A stretch of DNA of 64,000 nt from Geobacillus thermoleovorans (GTDB lineage: Bacteria; Bacillota; Bacilli; Bacillales; Anoxybacillaceae), in the NCBI RefSeq assembly GCF_001610955.1, contig NZ_CP014335.1, forward strand, positions 1,529,001-1,593,000, given 5' to 3'. The position numbers and the translations under genes were made by a program. Shown here in pieces: positions 8,522-16,315 of this stretch (position 1 is the stretch's first letter; each line of letters starts with the position of its first letter). The notes under the pieces were generated by a model, which saw only the letters and a list, made by a program, of their open reading frames with translations, did no database searches and was not told the origin of the DNA.

Positions 8522-8656
8522 TTATTGTCCGTCTGCGCCGTTGGGCGTGCCGCGGCGAATGTGCTCGCCGCCGTGCTCCCGCATCGCTTTTGCCTTGTCG
8601 TTGACGAGCTGTTTTTGGTCAGCGATGGAAGAAGGTGTTTGTTTTTTGTTCGCCAT
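8522..8656 (-). CDS. small hydrophilic protein (44 aa)
   Basis: A 44-residue, highly charged peptide (MANKKQTPSSIADQKQLVND, then KAKAMREHGGEHIRRGTP) is preceded by GAGGTGAT at ideal distance from its ATG. It has no hydrophobic segment and no cysteine. Size and composition recall minor small acid-soluble spore proteins of Bacillaceae, but I do not recognise a specific family. It lies just downstream of the zinc-ribbon protein on the same strand and may be co-transcribed with it. Confidence 0.6.
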   Translation of the reverse strand: MANKKQTPSSIADQKQLVNDKAKAMREHGGEHIRRGTPNGADGQ

Positions 8657-8662
8657 ATCGAA

Positions 8663-8911
8663 TCACCTCAATGGAGACGATTTAGCGCGCTGAATGAACA
8701 TGTCCGCATCTTCGATCAGCCCGCAGACGCCGCATTGGACGCGGTAGCTCGGGCCGCGGTATGGGAGATGGAACGGTTCGAGCGCTTCGTTTGTGTATTC
8801 GTGCTCGATGTCGCCGGTGTGCGGATCGAGCTTGACCGCACGCGGGTGCTGCTCAATGAGATGAAACCGCGTCCGGTTCGTTTTGCAGTTTGGGCATAGC
8901 ATCGGTTCCAA
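8663..8911 (-). CDS. small zinc-ribbon protein (82 aa)
   Basis: The 82-residue protein has two CxxC knuckles, CPNCKTNRTRF at the N-terminus and VQCGVCGLIED near the C-terminus, so it probably folds as a zinc ribbon. The function is unknown. GGAGG sits nine bases before the TTG at 8911, whereas the next ATG (8902) is too far from it, so the TTG start was chosen. The downstream 44-residue gene begins 7 bp after its stop, suggesting a two-gene transcript. Confidence 0.65.
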   Translation of the reverse strand: MEPMLCPNCKTNRTRFHLIEQHPRAVKLDPHTGDIEHEYTNEALEPFHLPYRGPSYRVQCGVCGLIEDADMFIQRAKSSPLR

Positions 8912-9169
8912 TGAAAGCCACCTCCGGTTTTTATCTTTTGGAAAAACGGCCGTGATTATGTATAGGTCATCTGTTTTGTTTCAGTTCGTGCGGCTAGGGG
9001 ATAGGGCTCGCGCAGCCGATCGGACGATGTGCGGCGAAAGACGCCTCCATTTTTCGGGCGCCGGAACGATTTTTGTTGACAATGGCTGCAACTGTCGAGT
9101 ATCTTAATAAACAAGAAGAAGATTTTGCTTTTTTCGAAATGTTTTACAGTTCAGGCGAAGGAGACTGTT

Positions 9170-9796
9170 ATGGCAGAGAAACCGCTTCGAGACCGCATTA
9201 TCGACACCGCTCTTCATTTGTTTGAGAAATATGGCTACCATGGCGTGACGGTCGACCGCATCGTCGCGGAAAGCGATACGTCGAAAGGCGGGTTTTACCA
9301 TAATTTTAAATCAAAAGACGAGTTGCTTTACCATATTCATGACGTCTTTATTACGTATGCGCTGACAAAAGCGCAGGAGGCGTATGAGGGCTTCCCTACG
9401 CCGACCGAGCGCTTGTACGCCATCGTTCAGTCGTTTGTCAAAGTGTTTCATTTGTATAAACCACACATCACCGTGTTTTACCAGGAAAGCACGTACTTAA
9501 AACCGGAATACGCCGAACCGATCAATGAAAAGCGCGAAGAATTTAAACAAATTATTTTTCGCGTCATCCGCGAGGGAATCGAGGCCGGCGAGTTTCGTCC
9601 GGAGCTGTCGGTGGAGATTACTGGCATGTCCATTATCGGCATGGTCAACTGGACATACAAATGGTACAATCCGGATGGTCCGTTGTCAATTGAGGAGATC
9701 GCGGCGTATTTTGCCGATTTCATTTTGCATGCGGTGCTCCGCACACCAGAAAACCCAGCGGCGGCGCGGTTTTTGTTGCGGCCGGCCGCCGAATAA
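9170..9796 (+). CDS. TetR family regulator, likely of the leucine-catabolism operon
   Basis: A 208-residue TetR-type regulator. The N-terminal helix-turn-helix is visible as GVTVDRIVAESDTSKGGFYHNFKSKDELL, and the remaining helices form the ligand and dimer domain (probably an acyl-CoA sensor, by inference). The start at 9170 follows GAAGGAG; an upstream ATG at 9125-region is not supported by a ribosome site in the right place. Candidate promoter elements TTGACA (9076) and TATCTT (9100) precede it. The gene immediately precedes the acyl-CoA catabolic operon, with two palindromic operators in between, which points to local control. Confidence 0.85.
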   Translation: MAEKPLRDRIIDTALHLFEKYGYHGVTVDRIVAESDTSKGGFYHNFKSKDELLYHIHDVFITYALTKAQEAYEGFPTPTERLYAIVQSFVKVFHLYKPHITVFYQESTYLKPEYAEPINEKREEFKQIIFRVIREGIEAGEFRPELSVEITGMSIIGMVNWTYKWYNPDGPLSIEEIAAYFADFILHAVLRTPENPAAARFLLRPAAE

Positions 9797-9814
9797 GTTG
9801 TTGATCGTATACAG

Positions 9815-9828
9815 ACCAACTAGTCGGT
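9815..9828 (+). promoter_or_regulatory. putative TetR operator O1
   Basis: ACCAACTAGTCGGT is a 14-bp palindrome with one mismatch, and it differs by a single base from the perfect copy at 9879-9894. It lies just after the TetR stop codon. Confidence 0.6.
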
Positions 9829-9830
9829 TT

Positions 9831-9844
9831 TGAAAACGCTTCAA
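9831..9844 (+). promoter_or_regulatory. cre-like sequence
   Basis: TGAAAACGCTTCAA is close to the CcpA catabolite-responsive element (TGWNANCGNTNWCA) but misses the last three positions. It would fit carbon catabolite control of leucine degradation; support is weak. Confidence 0.25.
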
Positions 9845-9878
9845 AAATCAAAACCGTTTACACTCGTTTTCTTACTAA

Positions 9879-9894
9879 AACCGACTAGTCGGTT
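9879..9894 (+). promoter_or_regulatory. putative TetR operator O2 (perfect palindrome)
   Basis: AACCGACTAGTCGGTT is a perfect 16-bp palindrome about 40 bp before the start of the acyl-CoA dehydrogenase gene. With O1, 64 bp upstream, it forms a pair between the regulator and the operon it probably represses. Confidence 0.7.
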
Positions 9895-9932
9895 CAAATG
9901 ATAGAACATTTTCTATGGGGGAGAGGGACAGG

Positions 9933-11075
9933 ATGAATTTTTCATTAACAAAAGAGCAACAAATGATTAAAGAAATGGTTCGCGACTTTGCTGAGAAGGA
10001 AATTGCCCCATACGCGGCGAAATGGGATGAAGAGGCGCATTTTCCGCTGGATGTCTTCCGCAAAATGGGCGAGTTGGGGCTATTGGGTTTGCCGTTTCCG
10101 GAAGAATACGGCGGCGCTGGAGGCGATACGATTTCGTATGCCATCGCCGTTGAGGAAATCGGCCGCGCCTGCGGCGGCACCGGGCTAAGCTATGCGGCCG
10201 CCGTGTCACTTGGGGCGAGTCCCATTTATTACTTTGGAACAGAGGAGCAGAAACAAAAATGGCTCGTGCCGATGGCCAAAGGAGAGACGCTTGGCGCTTT
10301 TGGGCTCACGGAGCCGAACGCCGGGTCCGATGCTGGGGGCACGCGCACAACAGCGGTGCTCGATGGCGATGAATATGTCATCAACGGCGAAAAATGCTGG
10401 ATCACGAACGCCCAATACGCGCGGCAAGTCATTGTCACCGCCGTGACAGGCAAAGATGCGCGCGGCAAAAACATCATCACCGCTCTCATCGTGCCAACTG
10501 ACTCCCCAGGATTTACGATCCGTTCGAATTACGACAAGATGGGCGTGCGCGCGTCCAATACGTGCGAGCTTGTTTTCGAGAACGTCCGCGTGCCGAAAGA
10601 AAACGTCTTGGGCGACCCTCAAAAAGGGTTTAAACAGTTTTTGTACACGCTTGATGGCGGCCGCATTTCCATCGCAGCTTTAGCCGTCGGCATCGCGCAA
10701 GCGGCGTTTGAGAAAGCGCTTCAATACGCGAAAGAACGCGTTCAGTTTGGCCAGCCGATTTCCAAGTTTCAAGCGATCCAGTTTAAGCTCGCTGACATGG
10801 CGATGGAAATTGAGCTTGCCCGCAATATGGTGTACAAGGCGGCTTGGTTGAAAGACCAAGGGAAACCGTTTACAAAAGAAGCATCGTTCGCCAAGCTGTT
10901 TGCGTCGGAAATGGGGTTCCGCGTCTGCAACCAGGCGATTCAAATTCACGGCGGATACGGCTATATGAAAGAGTACGGCGTTGAGCGCCATTTGCGGGAT
11001 ATCAAGCTCATGGAAATCGGCGAAGGCACATCAGAAATCCAACGGCTCGTCATCGCCCGCCAACTGGGATGCTAA
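9933..11075 (+). CDS. yngJ: acyl-CoA dehydrogenase (first gene of leucine-catabolism operon)
   Basis: A 380-residue FAD enzyme that oxidises an acyl-CoA to the 2-enoyl-CoA, passing electrons to electron-transfer flavoprotein. The family signatures are clear: FGLTEPNAGSDAGG, the CoA/FAD region AKERVQFGQPISKFQ, and the C-terminal EIGEGTSEIQRL. The glutamate in GEGTSEIQR occupies the catalytic-base position of short/medium-chain dehydrogenases, whereas isovaleryl-CoA dehydrogenases usually have GAGTSE there. Operon context nevertheless suggests isovaleryl- or branched-acyl-CoA as substrate. The ATG at 9933 follows GAGAGGGACAGG. Gene order matches Bacillus subtilis yngJ-yngE. Confidence 0.88.
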   Translation: MNFSLTKEQQMIKEMVRDFAEKEIAPYAAKWDEEAHFPLDVFRKMGELGLLGLPFPEEYGGAGGDTISYAIAVEEIGRACGGTGLSYAAAVSLGASPIYYFGTEEQKQKWLVPMAKGETLGAFGLTEPNAGSDAGGTRTTAVLDGDEYVINGEKCWITNAQYARQVIVTAVTGKDARGKNIITALIVPTDSPGFTIRSNYDKMGVRASNTCELVFENVRVPKENVLGDPQKGFKQFLYTLDGGRISIAALAVGIAQAAFEKALQYAKERVQFGQPISKFQAIQFKLADMAMEIELARNMVYKAAWLKDQGKPFTKEASFAKLFASEMGFRVCNQAIQIHGGYGYMKEYGVERHLRDIKLMEIGEGTSEIQRLVIARQLGC

Positions 11076-11134
11076 AAGCGGAAATGCCTGCATATCCATA
11101 ACAATGAATTCGGACAAAGGGGAGGAAACGGCCG

Positions 11135-12769
11135 ATGTTGACGGTGACGGTGGGGAAATTGTTGGAAGAGCGAGCCAGGCAATATGCGGATCGCGAGGCG
11201 GTCGTGTATGCCGACCGCGGCTTGCGTCTGACGTATCGGCAGTTTAACGACTATTGCCGCCTCGTTGCGCGCGGGTTGATGCGGCTTGGCATCGAAAAAG
11301 GGGAGCATGTCGCCATTTGGGCGACGAACGTCCCGGAATGGATCGCCTGCCAGTTTGCGACCGGCAAAATGGGAGCGGTGCTCGTTACGGTCAATACGAA
11401 CTACCGCGCGGCGGAGCTTGAGTATTTGCTTCGGCAGTCCGACTCGACGACGCTCTTTTTGATTGAGCAATATCGCGACTCGTCGTATATCGATATTTTA
11501 TATGAAATCGTTCCCGAGCTGCGCACGTCGGCGCCCGGACAGCTGCAATCGAAACGGCTGCCGAAGTTGAAAAACGTGATCTTTCTTGGCGACAAACGGC
11601 ACCCGGGCATGTTTACATGGAACGACATCTTGGCGATGGCGCACGACGTATCGGAAGAAGAACTCGATGAACGGATGGAGAGCCTCGACCCGCACGATGT
11701 GATCAACATGCAATACACGTCCGGGACGACTGGATTCCCGAAAGGGGTGATGTTGACGCATTACAACATCGTCAACAACGCCCACCAAGTGGCGCAATGC
11801 ATGGGACTTGGCGAAGGCGATCGATTGTGCATTCCGGTGCCGTTTTTCCATTGCTTCGGCTGCGTCATGAGCACGCTTGCATGCGTGACGGTCGGGGCGA
11901 CGATGGTGCCGGTTGTGGAGTTCCATCCGAAGCGGGTTCTCGAGACGGTGGAAGCGGAGCGGTGCACGGCGCTTCACGGCGTGCCGACGATGTTCATCGC
12001 CGAGCTCAACGACCCGGATTTTGCCAAATACGATTTGTCGTCGCTGCGCACGGGCATTATGGCCGGTTCTCCTTGCCCGGTCGAAGTGATGAAGGCGGTC
12101 ATCGAGAAAATGGGGATGAAAGACATTACGATCGCCTACGGGCAGACGGAAGCGTCCCCAGTCATCACGCAAACGCGCACCGACGATCCGCTTGAGCTGC
12201 GTGTCGAAACGGTTGGCCGCGCCTTGCCGGGCGTGGAAGTGAAAATCGTTGAGCCGGGCACGAACAAGGAAGTGCCGCGGGGTGTGCAAGGGGAACTGTG
12301 CACGCGCGGCTATCATGTCATGAAAGGGTATTACAACAATCCGGAAGCGACAAATGAAGCGATCGACCAAGACGGCTGGCTGCATACCGGCGATTTGGCG
12401 ACGATGGATGAAAACGGTTACTGCCGCATCACCGGCCGGCTGAAAGATATGATCATCCGCGGCGGGGAGAACATTTATCCGCGCGAAATCGAAGAGTTTT
12501 TGTACAAACATCCGAAAATTTTGGACGTTCAAGTCGTCGGCGTGCCGGATGAGGTATACGGTGAAGAAGTGATGGCGTGGATCATCTTAAAAGACGGCGA
12601 AACGGCGACCGCTGAGGAGATTCGCGAGTTTTGCCGCGGCAACATTTCCCGGCATAAAATCCCGCGTTATATCGAATTTACCGACTCGTACCCGATGACG
12701 GCATCTGGGAAAATTCAGAAATTCAAATTGCGGGAAATGGCGAAACAGCGCCTCGGCTTAACAACCTAA
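11135..12769 (+). CDS. yngI: acyl-CoA synthetase (AMP-forming)
   Basis: The 544-residue ligase activates a carboxylic acid to its CoA thioester via an acyl-adenylate. The A3 P-loop ([11 protein letters not shown]), the A5-like [11 protein letters not shown], the hinge region [20 protein letters not shown] and the C-terminal catalytic lysine in SGKIQKFK are all present. GGGGAGGAAACGGCC precedes the ATG. As second gene of the leucine operon it may activate isovalerate, 3-methylcrotonate or acetoacetate; substrate is inferred only. It corresponds in order to B. subtilis YngI. Confidence 0.88.
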   Translation: MLTVTVGKLLEERARQYADREAVVYADRGLRLTYRQFNDYCRLVARGLMRLGIEKGEHVAIWATNVPEWIACQFATGKMGAVLVTVNTNYRAAELEYLLRQSDSTTLFLIEQYRDSSYIDILYEIVPELRTSAPGQLQSKRLPKLKNVIFLGDKRHPGMFTWNDILAMAHDVSEEELDERMESLDPHDVINMQYTSGTTGFPKGVMLTHYNIVNNAHQVAQCMGLGEGDRLCIPVPFFHCFGCVMSTLACVTVGATMVPVVEFHPKRVLETVEAERCTALHGVPTMFIAELNDPDFAKYDLSSLRTGIMAGSPCPVEVMKAVIEKMGMKDITIAYGQTEASPVITQTRTDDPLELRVETVGRALPGVEVKIVEPGTNKEVPRGVQGELCTRGYHVMKGYYNNPEATNEAIDQDGWLHTGDLATMDENGYCRITGRLKDMIIRGGENIYPREIEEFLYKHPKILDVQVVGVPDEVYGEEVMAWIILKDGETATAEEIREFCRGNISRHKIPRYIEFTDSYPMTASGKIQKFKLREMAKQRLGLTT

Positions 12770-12840
12770 GCCTAAACCGCCGCGCCGGGCGGACGAACCG
12801 TCCGGCGCCGGCACCTGTACTTTTAAGAAAGGGTGAGACG

Positions 12841-14193
12841 ATGTTTTCGAAAGTGTTGATTGCCAACCGCGGCGAAATCGCCGTCCGTGTCATCCGCACG
12901 TGCCGACGTCTCGGCATTCAAACGGTTGCCATTTATTCCGAAGCAGACGCCGATTCGCTTCATGTCTCGCTCGCGGATGAAGCGTATTTGATCGGCAAGC
13001 CGCGCGTCGCGGAAAGCTATTTAAATATCGAAAAAATCATTGAGGTTGCCAAAACGGCGAAAGCGGAGGCGATCCATCCCGGCTACGGGCTGTTGTCGGA
13101 AAATCCAGCGTTTGCCCGCCGCTGCGAGGAAGAAGGAATCGTCTTCATCGGTCCGAAGGCGGACGTCATTGCGGCGATGGGCAGCAAAATCGAAGCGCGG
13201 CGGACGATGGAAAAAGCCGGCGTGCCGATCGTCCCGGGCGTCTCCTTTGCGCTTGATGGCGCCGATGAGGCGGCCAAAGCGGCGGCTTCGATTGGGTATC
13301 CAGTCATGCTGAAGGCGTCAGCCGGCGGCGGCGGCATCGGCATGCATATCGCTCGCGATGAAGCTGAGCTGCGCCAAGCGTTTGAAGGGAGCCAAAAACG
13401 GGCCGCTTCGTTTTTCGGCGACGGGACGATGTACATTGAAAAATATATTGAACGCCCGCGCCATATTGAAATTCAGCTTCTTGCCGACCAAAATGGCAAC
13501 TGTGTTTACTTATGGGAGCGTGAATGTTCGATCCAACGCCGCCACCAAAAAGTGGTCGAAGAGGCGCCGTCGCCGTTTTTGGATGAAGAGACGCGGCGGA
13601 AGATGGGGGAGGCGGCGGTGCGGGCTGCGCGTTACATCGGTTATGCAAATGCCGGTACCATTGAATTTCTCGTCGATGAACAGAAAAATTTTTATTTTCT
13701 TGAGATGAACACTCGGCTGCAAGTCGAGCACCCGGTGACAGAAGAAATCACCGGCATCGACATCGTCGAAGAGCAGCTGCGCATCGCCGCCGGCGAGCCG
13801 CTCCGCTATAAACAAGAAGAGATTCGCCGCGACGGTCACGCCATTGAAGTGCGCATTTATGCCGAAGATCCGAACACGTTTTACCCGTCGCCCGGCCGCA
13901 TTACGGTGTTTTCCGCCCCACAAGGCGAATGGATTCGTCATGAAACGGCGGTTCAAAGCGGCATCACGGTCACGCCGTTTTATGATCCGATGATCGCGAA
14001 ATTGATCGCCAAAGGGCCGGATCGGCAAACGGCGATTGAACGCTTGCTCGAAGCGCTTCGAGACTATCGCGTTGAAGGGATTAAAACGAACATTCCGCTG
14101 CTTGAGGCCGTGTTGTCCCATCCGGCGTTTCAAGCGGGGGATACGACGACCGATTTCCTTTCGAAACATTGGAAACCAATAAAAACGAAATGA
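12841..14193 (+). CDS. yngH: biotin carboxylase subunit of an acyl-CoA (methylcrotonyl-CoA) carboxylase
   Basis: A 450-residue biotin carboxylase: N-terminal pre-ATP-grasp domain (KVLIANRGEIAVRVIRTCRR), ATP-grasp core with the glycine-rich loop KASAGGGGIGMH, the catalytic region EMNTRLQVEHPVTEE and the C-terminal biotin-carboxylase domain. It carboxylates biotin on the small carrier encoded next. The subunit set in this operon (separate carboxylase, 71-aa carrier, 517-aa beta subunit) with HMG-CoA lyase and hydratase points to 3-methylcrotonyl-CoA carboxylase rather than fatty-acid synthesis. AAGAAAGGGTGAGACG precedes the ATG. Confidence 0.87.
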   Translation: MFSKVLIANRGEIAVRVIRTCRRLGIQTVAIYSEADADSLHVSLADEAYLIGKPRVAESYLNIEKIIEVAKTAKAEAIHPGYGLLSENPAFARRCEEEGIVFIGPKADVIAAMGSKIEARRTMEKAGVPIVPGVSFALDGADEAAKAAASIGYPVMLKASAGGGGIGMHIARDEAELRQAFEGSQKRAASFFGDGTMYIEKYIERPRHIEIQLLADQNGNCVYLWERECSIQRRHQKVVEEAPSPFLDEETRRKMGEAAVRAARYIGYANAGTIEFLVDEQKNFYFLEMNTRLQVEHPVTEEITGIDIVEEQLRIAAGEPLRYKQEEIRRDGHAIEVRIYAEDPNTFYPSPGRITVFSAPQGEWIRHETAVQSGITVTPFYDPMIAKLIAKGPDRQTAIERLLEALRDYRVEGIKTNIPLLEAVLSHPAFQAGDTTTDFLSKHWKPIKTK

Positions 14194-14216
14194 AGCAGAA
14201 ATGAATGGGGGAAGAA

Positions 14217-14432
14217 ATGATGAATCAAATAACCGCAACGATGGCAGGAAGTGTATGGAAAATTGTCGTCGCCGTCGGTGACCGTGTGGAAGAAGGGCAA
14301 GATGTCGTCATTTTGGAATCGATGAAAATGGAGATTCCGATTGCCGCGGAAACGTCTGGCGTCGTGAAGCACATCCACGTGCAGGAAGGAGATTTCGTGA
14401 ACGAAGGCGACGTGCTTGTCGAGATTGAGTAA
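14217..14432 (+). CDS. yngHB: biotin carboxyl carrier protein, short form
   Basis: A stand-alone 71-residue biotinyl/lipoyl domain. The biotinylated lysine is Lys37 in the canonical ESMKME motif. It lacks the N-terminal region of AccB and matches the short YngHB-type carrier of Bacillus. Two adjacent ATGs (14217, 14220) follow GGGGGAAG. It sits 23 bp after the biotin carboxylase gene and 16 bp before HMG-CoA lyase, inside the same operon. Confidence 0.85.
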   Translation: MMNQITATMAGSVWKIVVAVGDRVEEGQDVVILESMKMEIPIAAETSGVVKHIHVQEGDFVNEGDVLVEIE

Positions 14433-14448
14433 AAAGGGGGAGCAGAGC

Positions 14449-15342
14449 ATGAGCCGATGGCCGGCGAAGGTGACGATCAAAGAAGTCGGCCCGCGCGACG
14501 GCCTGCAAAACGAAGCAACGCCGATCGCGACCGCCGATAAAATCGCTTGGATCAACCTATTGTCAGAAACGGGGCTGTCGTACATTGAGGTGACTTCCTT
14601 CGTCCATCCGAAATGGATTCCGCAGCTTGCGGACGCCGTTGAAGTGGCAGCGGGCATTCGCCGAAAAGCCGGCGTCACGTATGCGGCGCTCGTCCCCAAC
14701 GAAAAGGGGCTTGAGCGGGCGCTTGGCGCCGGGGTCGATGAAGTGGGCGTCTTCATGTCAGCGAGCGAAACGCACAACCAAAAAAATATTAACAAAACCA
14801 TCGCCGCCACATTTCCGGTGCTTGAAGCGGTCGTGAAAACGGCAAAACAAGCAGGAAAAACGGTGCGCGGCTACGTTTCCACCGTCTTTGGCTGCCCGTA
14901 TGAAGGGCCTGTCGCCGTCGATCAAGTGCTGATGGTGGCGGACCGGTTGTTGGCGATGGGGGTTGACGAACTGTCGCTTGGCGATACGATTGGCGTCGCG
15001 ACGCCCAAGCAAGTCGAAGAGGTGCTCACAATCGTGCTCCGCCGTTTTCCGGCTGATCGGATCGCGATGCATTTCCATGACACGAGAGGGACGGCGCTGG
15101 CCAATATTTTAGTGTCAATGGAAATGGGGATTACGACGTTTGACAGCTCGCTCGGCGGCCTCGGCGGCTGTCCATACGCTCCCGGAGCGTCGGGAAACGT
15201 CGCCACCGATGATTTAGTATATATGCTTCACGGCATGGGGATTGAAACCGGCATCGATGTCGAGCAGCTGACGAAAGCGGCTTTGTTTATCCGCGATAAA
15301 ATCGGCCGCCCGCTTCCGAGCCGCTATTTGCAAACGGTTTGA
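14449..15342 (+). CDS. mvaB: hydroxymethylglutaryl-CoA lyase
   Basis: The 297-residue enzyme cleaves HMG-CoA to acetyl-CoA and acetoacetate, the last step of leucine degradation. Family motifs are intact: EVGPRDGLQNE at the N-terminus (metal-binding Asp), HFHDTRGTALAN (metal-binding histidines) and the active-site cysteine in GGLGGCPYAPGASGN. AAGGGGGAG lies before the ATG at 14449. It equals YngG in the B. subtilis order. Confidence 0.92.
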   Translation: MSRWPAKVTIKEVGPRDGLQNEATPIATADKIAWINLLSETGLSYIEVTSFVHPKWIPQLADAVEVAAGIRRKAGVTYAALVPNEKGLERALGAGVDEVGVFMSASETHNQKNINKTIAATFPVLEAVVKTAKQAGKTVRGYVSTVFGCPYEGPVAVDQVLMVADRLLAMGVDELSLGDTIGVATPKQVEEVLTIVLRRFPADRIAMHFHDTRGTALANILVSMEMGITTFDSSLGGLGGCPYAPGASGNVATDDLVYMLHGMGIETGIDVEQLTKAALFIRDKIGRPLPSRYLQTV

Positions 15343-15362
15343 TCATAAGGGGGGGAGAAAAC

Positions 15363-16145
15363 GTGAGCACACTTGTATCGTTTGAAACACAAGAAAACGG
15401 CATCGCCATTGTGACATTAAACCGTCCGGAAGCGGCCAATGCGCTTTCAAGAGCGCTTCTTTTCGAGCTTGGCGCGCTCTTTCAGGAGATCAAATTTCGC
15501 AAAGACGTGCGCGTTGTCATGTTGACCGGGGCAGGAGACAAGGTGTTTTGCGCCGGCGCTGATTTGAAAGAGCGGGCGGGGATGAATGAAACGGAAGTGC
15601 GGCAAACCGTTGCCTTAATCAGCAAAACGATCAATGAGGTCGAGAAAGTGCCGCAGCCGGTCATCGCCGTTTTAAACGGCTCGGCGTTTGGCGGCGGGTT
15701 GGAGCTTGCCTTGGCTTGCGACATTCGGTTTGCTGCCGACGATATTCAGCTTGGGTTGACGGAAACGTCGCTTGGCATCATTCCGGGAGCGGGGGGGACG
15801 CAGCGGCTGCCGCGCCTTGTCGGCATCGGAAAAGCGAAAGAATTGATTTTTGCCGCAAAGCGCATCACCGCCAAAGAGGCCGAGCGAATCGGCCTTGTCG
15901 AATACGCGGTGCCGCGCTCCGAGCTGATGGAGCGTGCGCTTTGTCTCGCGCAACAAATCGCTGACAATGCGCCGATAGCCGTCCGTCAGGCGAAACGGGC
16001 GATCCAAAGCGTATTCAACGTTGATTTGGAGACGGGCCTCGCGATTGAGCAGCTCGCCTATGAGGCGACCATTCCGACGAAAGACCGGTTGGAAGGATTG
16101 CAGGCGTTTAAAGAAAAGCGGAAGCCGGTGTACAAAGGCGAGTAA
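15363..16145 (+). CDS. yngF: enoyl-CoA (methylglutaconyl-CoA) hydratase
   Basis: A 260-residue crotonase-family hydratase. The oxyanion-hole segments FCAGADLKE and GSAFGGGLELALACDIRFAA are present, and the catalytic glutamate region is TETSLGIIPGAGGTQRLPR. In this operon it most likely hydrates 3-methylglutaconyl-CoA to HMG-CoA. The start is GTG at 15363 after AAGGGGGGGAG; an upstream ATG that overlaps mvaB (15339) lacks such a site. Confidence 0.88.
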   Translation: MSTLVSFETQENGIAIVTLNRPEAANALSRALLFELGALFQEIKFRKDVRVVMLTGAGDKVFCAGADLKERAGMNETEVRQTVALISKTINEVEKVPQPVIAVLNGSAFGGGLELALACDIRFAADDIQLGLTETSLGIIPGAGGTQRLPRLVGIGKAKELIFAAKRITAKEAERIGLVEYAVPRSELMERALCLAQQIADNAPIAVRQAKRAIQSVFNVDLETGLAIEQLAYEATIPTKDRLEGLQAFKEKRKPVYKGE

Positions 16146-16315
16146 GCCCGCTTGGACAAGGAGGGGGCGGTTTGGAAGGAGGAAGCCGCACGGAGCGCTT
16201 GCGCCGCATCGGCCTTTTCACAGCGATAAATAAAACACGGCATCCAACCTTGCTCCAGCCGAACAAGCGGGATGGAACAGCAAGATCCATCAAAACAAGG
16301 AGGGGAAACAAAGAG

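Noticed and set aside
16172..16315. N-terminal extension of the carboxyltransferase gene
   Set aside because: The extension has no suitable ribosome site and does not look like the family's N-terminus, whereas AAGGAGGGG precedes the ATG at 16316.
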